In this document: in pieces, positions 1-11,014 of the stretch | Layout: each line of letters opens with the position of its first letter | How positions within the stretch are numbered: the first letter of the stretch is position 1 | NCBI GenBank assembly: GCA_030035585.1 | Contig: CM057473.1 | Location: forward strand, 10,156,501 to 10,220,500 | Source of the DNA: Dugong dugon | Lineage: Eukaryota; Chordata; Mammalia; Sirenia; Dugongidae | Reading direction: 5' to 3' | DNA: 64,000 nt | Translations under genes and position numbers: made by a program | The notes under the pieces: model-generated | Databases searched by the model: none | The model's input: the letters and a program-made list of their open reading frames with translations, nothing else | What the model was told of the DNA's origin: nothing

Positions 1-103
1 ATATCACACACAGAAATTAAAGTAGCTAGTTTATTTCTCTCTCATGAAAAGGAAATCCAAAGATGGGAACTCAGGGCTGATATACCATCTCTATGTAGGT
101 ATT

Positions 104-268
104 TGGAGCCCTGGTGGCTCAATGGTTAAGAGCTTGGCTGCTATCCAAAAAGTCGGCAGTTCAAATCCACCAGCTGCTCCTTGTAAACTCTATAGGACAG
201 TTCTACTCTGTCCAGTAGGGTCGCTATGAGTTGGAACTGACTTGATGGCACATAACAATAACAACAAC
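104..268 (+). mobile_element. AfroSINE, full length
   Basis: It starts ggagccctggtgg, has the tRNA-like A box and the B-box-like cagttcaaatcc, and ends in an (aac)n-type tail. A perfect 11-bp target-site duplication, atgtaggtatt, flanks it at 93-103 and 269-279, so both ends are exact. Confidence 0.95.
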
Positions 269-949
269 ATGTAGGTATTAGGAATCCACACTTCATCAAA
301 CTCATCCCTCCTCCATCTCTAAAATATGGCCTTGTCCTCATGACCCAATATGGAGACTAGAGTTCAGTTATCACACCCATATCTCAGAAAACAGGATGGA
401 GGATTAGATGAAGAAAAAAGGGCAATAAGCCAATTCCAGCCATGTTTTAAGGAAGTTTCCTGAGAGATGTCATAAAATACTTTTACTTAAAATTTATTTT
501 CCAGAACTTTATCACATGAAAAGACTACCTTTAAGGATACCTGGAAGATGTGTATTTATTTCAGGTATCCAAGTACCTACTTAACCATCAAGAGTTCTTT
601 AACCAAGGAAAACATAGAGAACAAATATGGAAGTAGATAACTGTCTTTGCCACAGGAGTTGAGTCAGTATTCCTTCAGAAGGACATTACTTTCTAATTGT
701 CTTATTCTGAAGATAACAGAAGTTACCTGTAAAATCCCAAGAAAGAGGACATATTAAGGGAAGTTATGAAAAGGAGGAACTAGAATGAAGGAAAGCAAAA
801 TGAATATCTTTGGCATACTTGGATTTTACAGTATTTTTTGACAAGTCATATAGATTTATTCAGAAAATCATATGGGTTGCTGCATTTACCCTCCATAAGC
901 GTTTTACACATGGAATAGTAAAAACATTTAGTAATTGCAGCCATTCCAA

Positions 950-1082
950 TTTTTTTTTTTTTTGCACATTGCTGTAAAAAAAATTACCATAGCGTGCTTA
1001 CAAAAATGCCTCGGGGGGAGGGCGCAGTTGGCAAACAAACGTAGAAGGCGCACATTATTTGCATAAAAATATGGTATACGAC
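950..1082 (-). mobile_element. Unclassified T-run-headed repeat
   Basis: A 14-T run leads into a mosaic of AT-rich and GC-rich blocks (cggggggagggcgcag) that looks unlike its neighbours. On the minus strand it reads as an element ending in poly(A), as a retroposed copy would. It contains an octamer ATGCAAAT on the minus strand. I do not recognise the family. Confidence 0.35.
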
Positions 1083-1149
1083 CACTTGAAATTATAATTT
1101 TCTTATTTACTATATAGACTGCTACTTCAGGATTCCTGTTGTTATTAGT

Positions 1150-1319
1150 GGAGCCCTGGTGGTACAGTGGTTAAGCATTCAACTGCTAACCAAAAGGTCA
1201 GCAGTTCAAATCCACCAGCCTTCTTGGAAACCCTTTGGGGCAGTTCTACTCTGTCCTATAGGGTCGCTATAAGTCAGAATTGACTCAACAACAATTGTGA
1301 TTAATAGGAGTTAGAGAAA
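1150..1319 (+). mobile_element. AfroSINE with a 3' extension
   Basis: The body is typical to about 1292. The next 27 bases (1293-1319) match, with three differences, the bases that follow another AfroSINE at 54754-54780. The 5' flank gttattag resembles part of that extension. Confidence 0.85.
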
Positions 1320-2005
1320 TAAATCCTTACTCTTAATATTGAAAACCACAGTCCACTGAGTTTGTTTTTCTACTCTCACTATTCTGTCATGATTTATTAA
1401 AGCAACAGAGAGGAAAATGCATCATTTTAAAATTAAGCAAGTGCATAGTTTTACTAAGTTATATACCTTATAAATTGCCAATAAGTTTGGAATAAAATGT
1501 TGCTTTTAAAAAATTATGAACAAGAGTATCATAATATTTTAATGCATTGGCCAAAAGATTACTGAGGAAATGGAATAGTTTGATGAAGAATTTTGCCAAA
1601 TTTTATTCTTCTCACGAGTGCATTTTACTTTCAGCCTGCAGTTAGAATGGAATTTTTTTCATTGCTTAAACTCATCACATATGAATTATCATAAATAAAT
1701 AAGATTACTTAATGTTCCTTTGTTTAATAAAAAGATAAAAATGCTTTTGCTTTACTTATAATTTATTTTTACAGTGTAGTAGGAAATAAACTCATTTTAA
1801 GTTTATTCTTTCAAAATCGTGTTCACTTTTTCTAAAACTTAAGCTTCTGAAAGTTTTACTGCACTTTTATGTGCTTCTTAGAAGCTGCTATGTCCATGTG
1901 AAAAGTTTCTTCTAACAGAGATTTTTAAAATAATTTTTCCTGCTTGTTATATGTCATCAAATACCTCTATGACCTTTTATTTAAATTTTCCTACTTTATT
2001 GGGAG

Positions 2006-2200
2006 GGAGTCCCTGGGTGGTGTAAATGGCTGCTAAGCAAAAGATTGGAGATTTGAAGTCCACCCAGAGGCACCTCAGAAGGAAGGACTTACGATCTACT
2101 TTCTGAAAAGTCAGCCATTGAAAACCCTATGGAGTACAGTTCTACTGTGACACGTATTGGGTCACCATGGTCAGGGTTGACTGGACAGCAACTGATTTTT
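2006..2200 (+). mobile_element. AfroSINE, ggagtccctgggtgg subfamily
   Basis: This longer subfamily carries the extra module cacctcagaagga...gatctac between the tRNA-like head and the tail. The head here is shortened around the A box. Confidence 0.85.
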
Positions 2201-3002
2201 AAATTGGGATTGATGTTATTAAATTGTTGAATAGAATGTTCGTAAATTCCTTTTGTCATGCTGTTTTATAAAATGCATTTGTAAATGATGCCTATGTGAG
2301 GGAAGAAAGGAAATATTACACCTGGTATTCTTTTCCTATCTAATATTTTTCTTAAACATTGTTTACATGTAAAACCATGTAAAAATATCTGTATTAACTT
2401 GCTGCGTAACATTGTTGAGCCTAACATTGTGTTGCAGATAGTGTAACAATTGCAACATTGGCAGAATATTTTTCATTTGTGACAATTTATGAAGTATATT
2501 ACCTCTAAGCCATGTGATAAAAAAGTTTTATATTGTCATTAGACTAAAACCACAGTTAATATCTTGATTATAAAAATCTCATTTTGGTACAAATTTTGAA
2601 CCCATGATTTTGTTTAAAATTTGTTCATTATCAGAAAGTGGTCAATGCCCACCGACTGAACCAAACAATGAGCAGTAATACTTATATGGAGGTACAGAGA
2701 TTGTTTCAGACCAGTGAAGCAAGCGTGAGTGATTTCTGTATTGAGTTAGCATCAAAAATGTACAATAATAAATAATATTAGTAGGATTAATCAAAATAAT
2801 GTTCAAGTCTTGCAAATATTATAAGTTTTTAATAAATGGAATTAAAAGAGCTTCCAAACACCACAGAATGTTAGATGTTCAGTACACATTGCCTTACCTA
2901 TGCTATTGTTTATTTTGTTACAATATTGTTAGTGGCATAATTTTTTAGAAAAAGTCACCTAGGGAAAAGCAACATTAATTTATTCACATATGAATTAAAT
3001 CA

Positions 3003-3335
3003 ACGGTCAGTACACTTTTTCTGTAAAGTGCTAGATAATAACCATTTTAGGCTTTTCGGGCCATATAGCTTCTCTCACAACCATTCATCTCTGCCAACGA
3101 AGCACCAAAGCAGTCTTCATGGAAAGACAGGTCTTTCTTCCATGGTGCTGCTGAGTGGCTTCAAACCACCAACCTCTAAGTTAACAGTCAAGCACAAACC
3201 AACCAGGAACCTTTTAAAGCAGTCACAGACAACGTGTAGACAAATAGGTGTGGCTTTGTTCCAATAAAACTATTTACAAAAAACAACTAGTGGGCCACCT
3301 TTGACCCATGGCCTTAATTTGCCCACTCCTGGACT
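3003..3335 (+). mobile_element. Old non-autonomous DNA transposon (hAT-like)
   Basis: The motifs ttttctgtaaagtgctagat, ttaggcttttcgggcc, ttccaataaaac and ttgcccactcctgga match a well-known ancient mammalian element that I associate with hAT/Charlie. A minus-strand SINE fragment sits in its middle. The subfamily is not certain. Confidence 0.55.
3112..3216 (-). mobile_element. AfroSINE fragment inside the hAT-like element
   Basis: Bases such as ggtctttcttcc and gagtggcttcaaaccaccaa are the antisense head and middle of the longer subfamily. The RTE-like tail is absent. Confidence 0.55.
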
Positions 3336-3360
3336 AAACCGACTGAAGAAGAATCTTCAT

Positions 3361-3660
3361 GATTGTTGGTGCGCTTGAGTCCACTGTTGAGGCCGCTGTG
3401 TATTTTGAGTGCCTTCCAACCTAGGGGGCTCATCTTCCAGTACTATATTGGACATATTTTGCTGTCATCCATAGGTTTTTCACTGGCTAATTTTTAGAAG
3501 TAGATCATCAGGTCTTTCTTCCTAGTCTGTCTTAGTGGGGAAGTCTGCTAAAACCTGTCCACTATGGGTGACCCTGCTGGTATTTGAAATAGCAGTGGCA
3601 CAACTTCCAGCATCACAGCAATACACAAGCCATCACAGTATGGCAGACTGACAGAGAGGT
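3361..3660 (-). mobile_element. RTE-derived SINE or fragment
   Basis: It carries the antisense landmark series gccttccaacctagg, ttttcactggctaa, aagtagatcatcaggtc, gtgaccctgctgg and tttgaaatagcagtgg. The same order recurs at 24785, 52790 and 53672, so this is a defined family. No tRNA head is visible in this copy. Confidence 0.7.
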
Positions 3661-3664
3661 GGCG

Positions 3665-3978
3665 GATAAAGGGACAGCACAAGGGAAATATCTGTGGCGA
3701 TGCAGCAGTTTTGTACCTGGCTTACAGTGGTGGCCACAGAAATCCACACAGTATAGAAATGGCATAGAGCTGTACACAAACTTTATACCAATCTCAGTTT
3801 TCTAGTTTTGATATTGTTCTAGTCATGTAAGACATACCCATGGAGGGAAACTGGGTGTTTGGTGCAAGACATACCCATGGAGGGAAACTGGGTGATTGGT
3901 GCATGGGACCTCTCTGTACTATTTTTACAACTTCCTGTGTCTCTATAATGATTTCCAAATAAAAATTAAAAGAAAGTA
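3665..3978 (+). mobile_element. Old L1 3' UTR end (L1M type)
   Basis: The signature ggaaactgggtg, catgggacctctctgtacta, acttcctgtg and ccaaataaaaatt is the 3' end of mammalian-wide L1M subfamilies. It includes a local tandem duplication. Confidence 0.75.
3829..3902 (+). repeat. 37-bp tandem duplication in the L1 3' end
   Basis: Units 3829-3865 and 3866-3902 are identical except one base (gtgttt versus gtgatt). A normal L1M end has this block once, so the duplication happened after insertion and is fairly recent. Confidence 0.92.
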
Positions 3979-4832
3979 AAATATACAAACCCTGCAAAGC
4001 ATTCTTAAAAAAAAAAAATTACCTAAAATTTTCTTGAAAGTTTTAAGTTGCCAAATTTCTCAAATTAATAACCTCTCTCTTTGCAACAGCTGACTAAACT
4101 AAATTATATGCGGGAAGGTTCAGACTTGTTTGTTGTTTTTTTTAATTAATAACAGAGTAAATAATGTTGTAAGTTTTATACTCACCATTTCTTAAATAAC
4201 TAGTTTGCAATGGCTAATGAGTATCAAAGGATCAAGGACACCAAAATCATGATTTAATCAAAAAAGCTCATTTAATACATTAGTTGGAACCTCATTATTG
4301 ACCTCAAGAGCAGGCACTTTTGCCAGAGCTGCCAACAAAGAAACAAAATGTGACGAATTTTCTTCTTTCCTCCATTTAAAACAGGAATTAATGAATATAA
4401 ATATGTCCCCATTTGATATCTTAACAGCTTTCGTAACCCACACTACAGAAACTCTGTTGCCTGAATAATTGGGAAATTGATTATTTCTGGAACATAAATG
4501 AAGACTTCTAATCTTACTTAAACCTGAAAATTATAATAAAAAGGAAGTTACCAAATTATTTTTAGTTTTCTTATTTCAAGTAATTTCCTTTGATAGGTCT
4601 TTTTTCTTGAAAAGATTTATGTATTAAGTTACAAGACACTGTTATTCTTTAATTACTAATAGCAGCACATTCAAATAAGTTTCACTTTCCTCCTTCATAA
4701 TTTAATGACAAAGTGAAGATGCATGTAGAAATATTTTAAAAGAGTCTGTTGGAAAATTTAATGGTATTCCAGGTTTTTTTTAAGTGAATGGAAAAAGTCT
4801 TAGAGAGAAAATATCCTCTGAAAAATATAAAT

Positions 4833-5008
4833 GTTGTTGTTGTTGTGAGTTGCCGTCAAGTCGATTCCTACTTATGGCAACCTCACGTGTGCAGACTACA
4901 TTTGTCCATGGGGTTTTCAAGCCTGTGACCTTTCAGAAGTAGATCACCAGTCTTGTCTTCTGAGATGCCTCTGAGTGGGTTAGAACCGCCCACCTTTTGG
5001 TGCTAGAC
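4833..5008 (-). mobile_element. AfroSINE, antisense
   Basis: A (ttg)n start, then tgagttgccgtcaagtcgat and gagtgggttagaaccgccc. The head end is lost just after the cctttt/ttgg B-box region. Confidence 0.8.
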
Positions 5009-5560
5009 TTGATTCATTATCCTTATTATATATGGGAAATAGATATCGTTCAACAACTTAATTGTGATGAAATCATTGAAGAGTTTGCAAGAGCAAAGAA
5101 TAGAAGGAAATGTTTTTAAGCATAACATGTTAGAGATGAAAGATCTATCTGAAGATAAAATATAGTGATTTGTAATATTCTTTTCTGATCATTAAATTTT
5201 CTTATATGATATCTTTTCATTTGTTCATTTATAATTATAGCATTTATTATGAAACAAGCATCAAAACTGAAGTATGAATTGTTGAAAGCTAAATTGGTGA
5301 AAGTCAATTTTTCGTTGTGGGAGATCGATATAATTTTACATTGATGGTTGAAACAACTAAGCTGACTCATTTCTTTGTTGAACAGTATGTGGAATATTCT
5401 TTTTGTAGACAATGTAGTATATAGTAAAAATGCTAGTACCTCACTAAAAATTTTATAATCCAGTTCATCTTATTCCAGTAAAATGGCATATGCCACATTT
5501 TTGTTCAATCACTAATATTATAGTTGCATTTAAAAAGAAGTTACATTATGCATAGCTGGT

Positions 5561-5587
5561 ATACACACACACACATATATGTACACG
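5561..5587. repeat. CA/TA microsatellite
   Basis: A short (CA)n run followed by tatatg directly abuts the SINE at 5588. Confidence 0.85.
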
Positions 5588-5741
5588 TGTTGTTGGGTGT
5601 CATCGAGTCAATTCCAACTCATAGTGACCCTATAGGACAGAATAGAAGTGTCCCATAGAGTTTCCAAGGAGCAAGTGGTGGATGTGAACTGCCAACCTTT
5701 TGGTTAACAGCCAAGCTGTTAACCATTACGCCACTAGGGCT
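5588..5741 (-). mobile_element. AfroSINE, antisense, full length
   Basis: It runs from tgttgttgggtgtcatcgag to cgccactagggctt. The flanks atatgtaca and atacatgtaca form an imperfect target-site duplication. Confidence 0.88.
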
Positions 5742-6249
5742 TATACATGTACATACCTCACATATCCTGTTCGAATGTGTCACTAAACAGAGAAGGGGGC
5801 ACCCTAGATTATCAGTGTTCAGGGCCCTCAACTGCCTTAACTGGCCCTGTTTTATATAACTCAATTGGTGGCAAGACTGGACTTAAATGAACCTGGAGCT
5901 TTTTTCCTAGTGTCCGTTTAACCCGCTTGGTGTTAATATCCCTACCTTTACTGCAGAAACGTGAACGTGTTTGTGCACAGGGTGCCGTCCCAGGTACCCT
6001 TGGAGTATCATACAGTATATACAGTATGTACCATTTTCCCCTGTTCACAATCTGAAAATTCCTGATTTATGAGACACGTTTAGTCCCAAAAGATTTGGAC
6101 GAGAGATTATGGACTTGTCCTAGAGAGATATAAGATAGATGCTCAGATAACATGGAGAATAAAAGCATATTTATCTGGTAAATAAGTCCATGAGTATCAG
6201 TATTACATGGCATGAAATTTGGGAGAAGAGTCAAGGAAACACCAAGCTG

Positions 6250-6350
6250 GCTTTCATTTTATGAGAAAACTAAGGCACAGCGATTAAGTGACTTGCTCAA
6301 GGTTACCCAGTTACTACTTCAACCCAGGCAGCCTGGCTTCAGAGGTCATA
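6250..6350 (-). mobile_element. MIR fragment
   Basis: Antisense MIR core: gagaaaactaaggcacag, aagtgacttgctcaaggtta and acccagttactac. Confidence 0.75.
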
Positions 6351-6870
6351 CCTTAAATGACAAAGATTTTGTTTCTGAAGACTTAAACCTGAAAGTCTTC
6401 CCAGTTGAACCTGAAAGCCACCAGTCACGGCAGACCAAAAAAATGAGGCTCTGAACTGAAAGCATAAGGATTTTGGGAAAGTTCATACCTTTCCCAGTAA
6501 AATACCAGGCCCCAGGACACTGGCAGACAGGCTCAGGGTCCCCAAGTGTGAAATTGGAGGATCCTTTTATGGAGAAAAATTAACAGTTCCAAAGAAAACA
6601 TCTGTGGGAGCTGACCTCGGGGGATCCTCTGCCATGGAGTTCAACTGTGAAATTCTAGCTCTGTGCACTGAACTTCCAGGCAGCTTTTTAGTGCCTCTTT
6701 TTTTTAATAGGAAGGGATTCAAGGATCACTGGACATTTGAGGAAAACTTCAAACATGAGAGAGATCCAAAGAAATAATCAGTAAAGAGGAACCTAGAAGG
6801 AGCAGAAGAAATACAGAGAATAGAGAAAATTACAAAAATTATCATTAGTATCATCAGAAATAAGAGAAAA

Positions 6871-7596
6871 GACTTCTGGTCAATATGGCACCTTAAGTAC
6901 ATGCACTGTAATGACCCCCTGACAACAAAGACTCATGAAACTATGTGAAGTAGACACATAAAAAGACCTCAGATTGCAGAGCATCAAATAGAGTTGAAGA
7001 AACAGGCCGATGTGAGCAGCCATCTAAGATACTCCACTGGTCGCACCCCTTCGGGAGCAAGGAAGAATGAAGAAAACAAGATACAAGGAAAAGATTAGTC
7101 CAAACGACTAATGGACCACGACCTCCATCAGACTGAGTCCAGTACAACTAGATGGTGCCCAGCTATCACCACTGACTGCTCTGACAGGGATCACAACAGA
7201 GGGTCCTGGACAGAGCTGGAGAAAAATGTAGAACAAAATTCTTACAAAAAAAGACCAGATTTACCGACCTGACGGAGAGTGTCGCCCCAGACACCCTTTT
7301 AGCTCAGTAATGAAGTCACTCCTGAGGTTCACTGTTCAGCCAATTAGACAGGCCCGTAAAACAAAATGAGACTAATGGGCCACAACAGCCCAGGACAAGG
7401 ACTAGTAGGCAGGAGGGGACAAGAAAGCTGGTAATAGGGAACCCAAGGTTGAGAAGGGACAGTGCTGACATGTCGTGGGGTTGTTAACTATTGTCATAAA
7501 ACAATATGTGTACTAACTGTTTAATGAGAAACTATTTTTTCTGTAAACCTTCATCTAAAGTACAATAAAAAATAAATTATAAAAACAAACCAAAAA
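6871..7596 (+). mobile_element. Truncated L1 copy, mainly 3' UTR
   Basis: From about 6990 to 7575 it aligns by eye with the 3' UTR of the large L1 (15390-16050): agccatctaagatac, agatggtgcccagcta, gggtcctggacagag, aaaaaagaccaga and caataaaaaataa. The first 100 bases (cttctggtcaatatggc) are not part of that match. They could be an L1 5' end joined by internal deletion, or separate sequence. An A-rich tail follows at 7565-7601. Confidence 0.7.
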
Positions 7597-8229
7597 AAGA
7601 AGCAGACTGAGCACCTATTGGCAGGAGAGAGAGAACGATGCCAGCAGGGAAAGAGATTCGTGGATAGACCACGCCCTACCTGCCAACAGGGAGTAGTGTG
7701 GTCACTTTGGTTTAACATCAAACAGCAACAGGACTGAGGAACCCAGGAAAGCAACCACAAAGAGAGCACTGCTGATGGCGGAGATTCTGTGCAAACAACC
7801 CCAGAAAGAAAAGACAAGGTAGACAGGACGCAGCCAGGGACGGGAAGCCCTGAGGGGGATAAGTGTGGGAGTTGTCTAGCTTTGAAATCAAGGAACCGTG
7901 GGGATGTGCCTCTAGAGCAAGAGAAACAGACTGAGTCATCTGAGCCCTAGAGCAGGAGAAAGTGTAAACAGGGAGTGCACAATTGCAGAGGAGTAAAGGG
8001 GAGAAACAGAGGGCCAAGTGAGTGCCAGAAGGGAAGGAGATAGGTATTAGTGCAGGGAATGCTTGTGGGTGGAGGCACCCAGCCATTTATATGACAGCCA
8101 CCCAGTAAAAAGTCAAACGAGAGTAACGAGAGCGCCTCTCCCCAGAACCCACTCAGTGCAAAGGGGCACCACACCGGCCATCATTAGCGTGTTCCCTGAG
8201 GCGCAGGCTCAAGGAGCAAAGGTGCCCTG

Positions 8230-8790
8230 GCTCAACCCCACCCACCACCACCCCCTCCCAGGCACAGAAGGCCCCTGGCTGACACACAAGCCCAGCCACA
8301 CCTTCTACCCCCTCCCTGAGGCATATCTAGCCAGCACTTGCACCCCCAAGCCCAGCCCCACCCACCATCCCCACTAGGAGGCCCAAGCTGTTCACACTTG
8401 CCCACCACCACCACCCTCCAGCCACGGAAGGACCATGCTGACGTGCAAGCCCGGCCCCACCCACTACCCATTCTCAGAAGTGCAGCCTGCTTGCACTTAC
8501 CTTCTCAAGCCCAACCGCACCCACAACCCCTCTCTGAGTGGCAGGAAGCCCTAGATGATGAAGGCAAGCCTGGCCATGTCCATCACCCATCCCTGAGACA
8601 CAGGAGGCCTGTGCTGAAGCACACAAGCATGGCCATTTCACTACCCTCTCCCTGAGGTACAGGCAGGTCACACTCACCACTACCTCCCTAAAGTTAGGCT
8701 CTTGCATCTGTGCGCCAAAGCCTGAGCATGCCCACCACCCCCTCCCTGAGGTGCAAGAGATGCACACATCTGTGCACAAACCTAGCCCAC
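8230..8790 (+). repeat. About 60-bp C-rich tandem array in the L1 5' UTR
   Basis: The landmark aagccc(a/g)(g/a)cc recurs at 8288, 8348, 8447, 8507, 8566 and 8625, spaced 60, 99, 60, 59 and 59 bp. Each unit also carries cccaccac, ccctccctgagg and a (t/a)gctgacacaca-like end. About eight to nine diverged units are present. L1 promoters in other mammals (mouse) are also monomer arrays, so this is probably the old promoter region. Confidence 0.8.
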
Positions 8791-9608
8791 CCAACCCTGT
8801 GACCCGTGACCCATGCACCCTCACCCTGACCACCCGACAGCTGGTGGTACAAACACACAGCACCCAACCCAGCAACTGGCGAAAACGCTCCCTCCACCTA
8901 TGCCCCAGTGACCAGCCGAACAGACATTGTCACCTCATCAGCGATGCCAGTCACATCCTGACAGGCACCATCTGCACCTCTGCCGAATGAGGAGCAGAAG
9001 ATCCTAGTGCCCACATCCAACATCTGCCCGGCTGCAACATCACATACCCAAACAGTTTCTGCAGGCCAGCTGCACTTGCAATAAAACCCTTTGATACCTC
9101 ACTATGTACTGAGATGCCAGTTTGTGCACAGCTGGCCTACCCCATCCGTTTGGGTAGCACCCCTCACAGTGGATACAGAGACATCCTGCCCTGACTTCCA
9201 GAGAACACACTAACTGCTAGCACCAACCTGGAAGGACCCTACAGTCCCACAAGGGCTGTGAAGGGCCCCTGTCCACCCAACACTTGCCACCCAATATTAG
9301 GGAACGTACCTGCTCTCCCACCTCCACACAATTCAGTATGGGAAGACATACGAGCCTAACCACAGAGGACTCACACGTAGGTGTGATCCATCGTACCCAC
9401 TAGTGGGAGGAAGTGATGACTAGCCAACAAACTCCACCAAAGTCACACACAGACCAGAACCACAAAACAACAACACTTAAAATAATACAAAGGAAGAAAG
9501 ACATTCTAAAGAGAAAGAGAGGAAACAAAACTCCCACTACATCAAAACAAATTAAAAATATATATACATACAATCAGTAAAGAAATTTAAAAATAAATTA
9601 ACACATTA

Positions 9609-10577
9609 ATGCCTCAGAGACAGCAGACAATAACGAACCATATGAACAAACAAGATAAGATGCCTCAAACGAGTGAGCAAAATAAAGGGACAGTAAAACC
9701 TTCCTGAGGAAGAAATGGTAATGGAACAATCTGATAAGGAATTCAAAAGAATTTATATATAGGCAACTCAAAGAGATCAAGGAAAACACAGACAAAACCC
9801 TAGAAGAATTCAGGAAAACAATACAAGAACAAAGTGACAAAATAGACAATTTAGAAACTATACAAAAACAACAGCTAGAAATCCAGAAAATTAACAATAA
9901 AATATAAGAAACAGATAACTCAATGGAAGGACATAGCAGTAGAACTGAAGCTATGGAAGAAAAAGTCAATGAAATTGAGGACAAATCCTTTGACACTAAT
10001 CTATCTGAAGAACAATCAGAAAAAAAGAATGAAGAAAGCCTAAGAGTTATGTGGGACACTAACAAGGGGAAGAATTTACACATAATTGGAATTCCAGAAG
10101 AAAAAGAGAAAGAAAAAAAAAGCACAGAGAGAATTTTTGATGATTTATTGACAGAAAATTTCCCTAATATTGTGAAAAACATGGTTTCCATCCAAGAAGC
10201 TCAATGAACCCTATACAGGATAGACCCCAAAAGAAAGTCATCAAAACATATCATAATCAAACCTTCCAAAACCAAAGACAAATAATTCTGAGAGCATCTT
10301 GTAAAAAATGAAATATCACCTACGAAGGGGCACCAATAAGACTGATTTCTTGGCAGAAACCATGCAAGCAAGAAAGCAGTGGGATGACGTATATATAACC
10401 TTGAACGAAAAGAATTGCTAACCAAGAATCATATATCCAGCAAAATTGTCTTTCAGATATGATGGCAAAACTAGGACATTCCCAGTTAAACAGAAATTAA
10501 GGAAAATTGTAAAAACCAGACCAAACTTAGAAGCTATATTAAAGGGAGTCCTTCAGACGGAGAATCAACGACATTAG
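9609..10577 (+). pseudogene. L1 ORF1 remnant
   Basis: It starts at ATG 9609 (MPQRQQTITNHMNKQDKMPQ). A coiled-coil stretch follows (LKEIKENTDKTLEEFRKTI). The RNA-recognition part has NLHIIGIPEEKE-like sequence (KNLHIIGIPEE, about 10070-10110). The C-terminal domain is recognisable across frames: PKRKSSKHIII at about 10228, then RIIYPAKLSFRYDG at about 10425 and a final LEAILKGVLQTE. Stops (for example at about 9768, 9905 and 10205) and frame changes break it. It matches the trimeric RNA chaperone ORF1p of L1. Confidence 0.88.
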
Positions 10578-11014
10578 ACAGCAACCTGAGATTAAGATAC
10601 AAGACAGCTTCACCCAGACACCAACCGAGACAAAGAATTCTCAAATGTAAAATAAAGTTGCAACAACAGGGAACCACAGATGTCAATCTGTAAATGACGA
10701 CAACTTCAAAGCAAAAAAGAGGAATAAATGGTGTAGTTATAAAGTTCCATATGGAGAGGAAGTCAAGGGGATGTCCAGATATAACAGACTATTTTAAACT
10801 TAAGAAGAGAAAGGTAAATTTCAGAGTAATCACAAAGAAAATTAATAAATCTACTCATCAAAATAAAGAAGAAAATCAAAAAGACTCAGCAAACATAAAA
10901 TCATCAACAACAAAAGAAAATCCATAAATAAAAATCCATAAATAAAAAGAACTCAGCACAGAAAATTAAGTGGAACAAAGAAACTGTTAACATCACAATA
11001 AAAAGCATAACAAA

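Noticed and set aside
7551-8897. Overlapping open frames of 66-133 residues on both strands
   Set aside because: They lie in the C-rich tandem 5' UTR of the L1; low stop density and repeated Pro/His/Gly-rich translations explain them.
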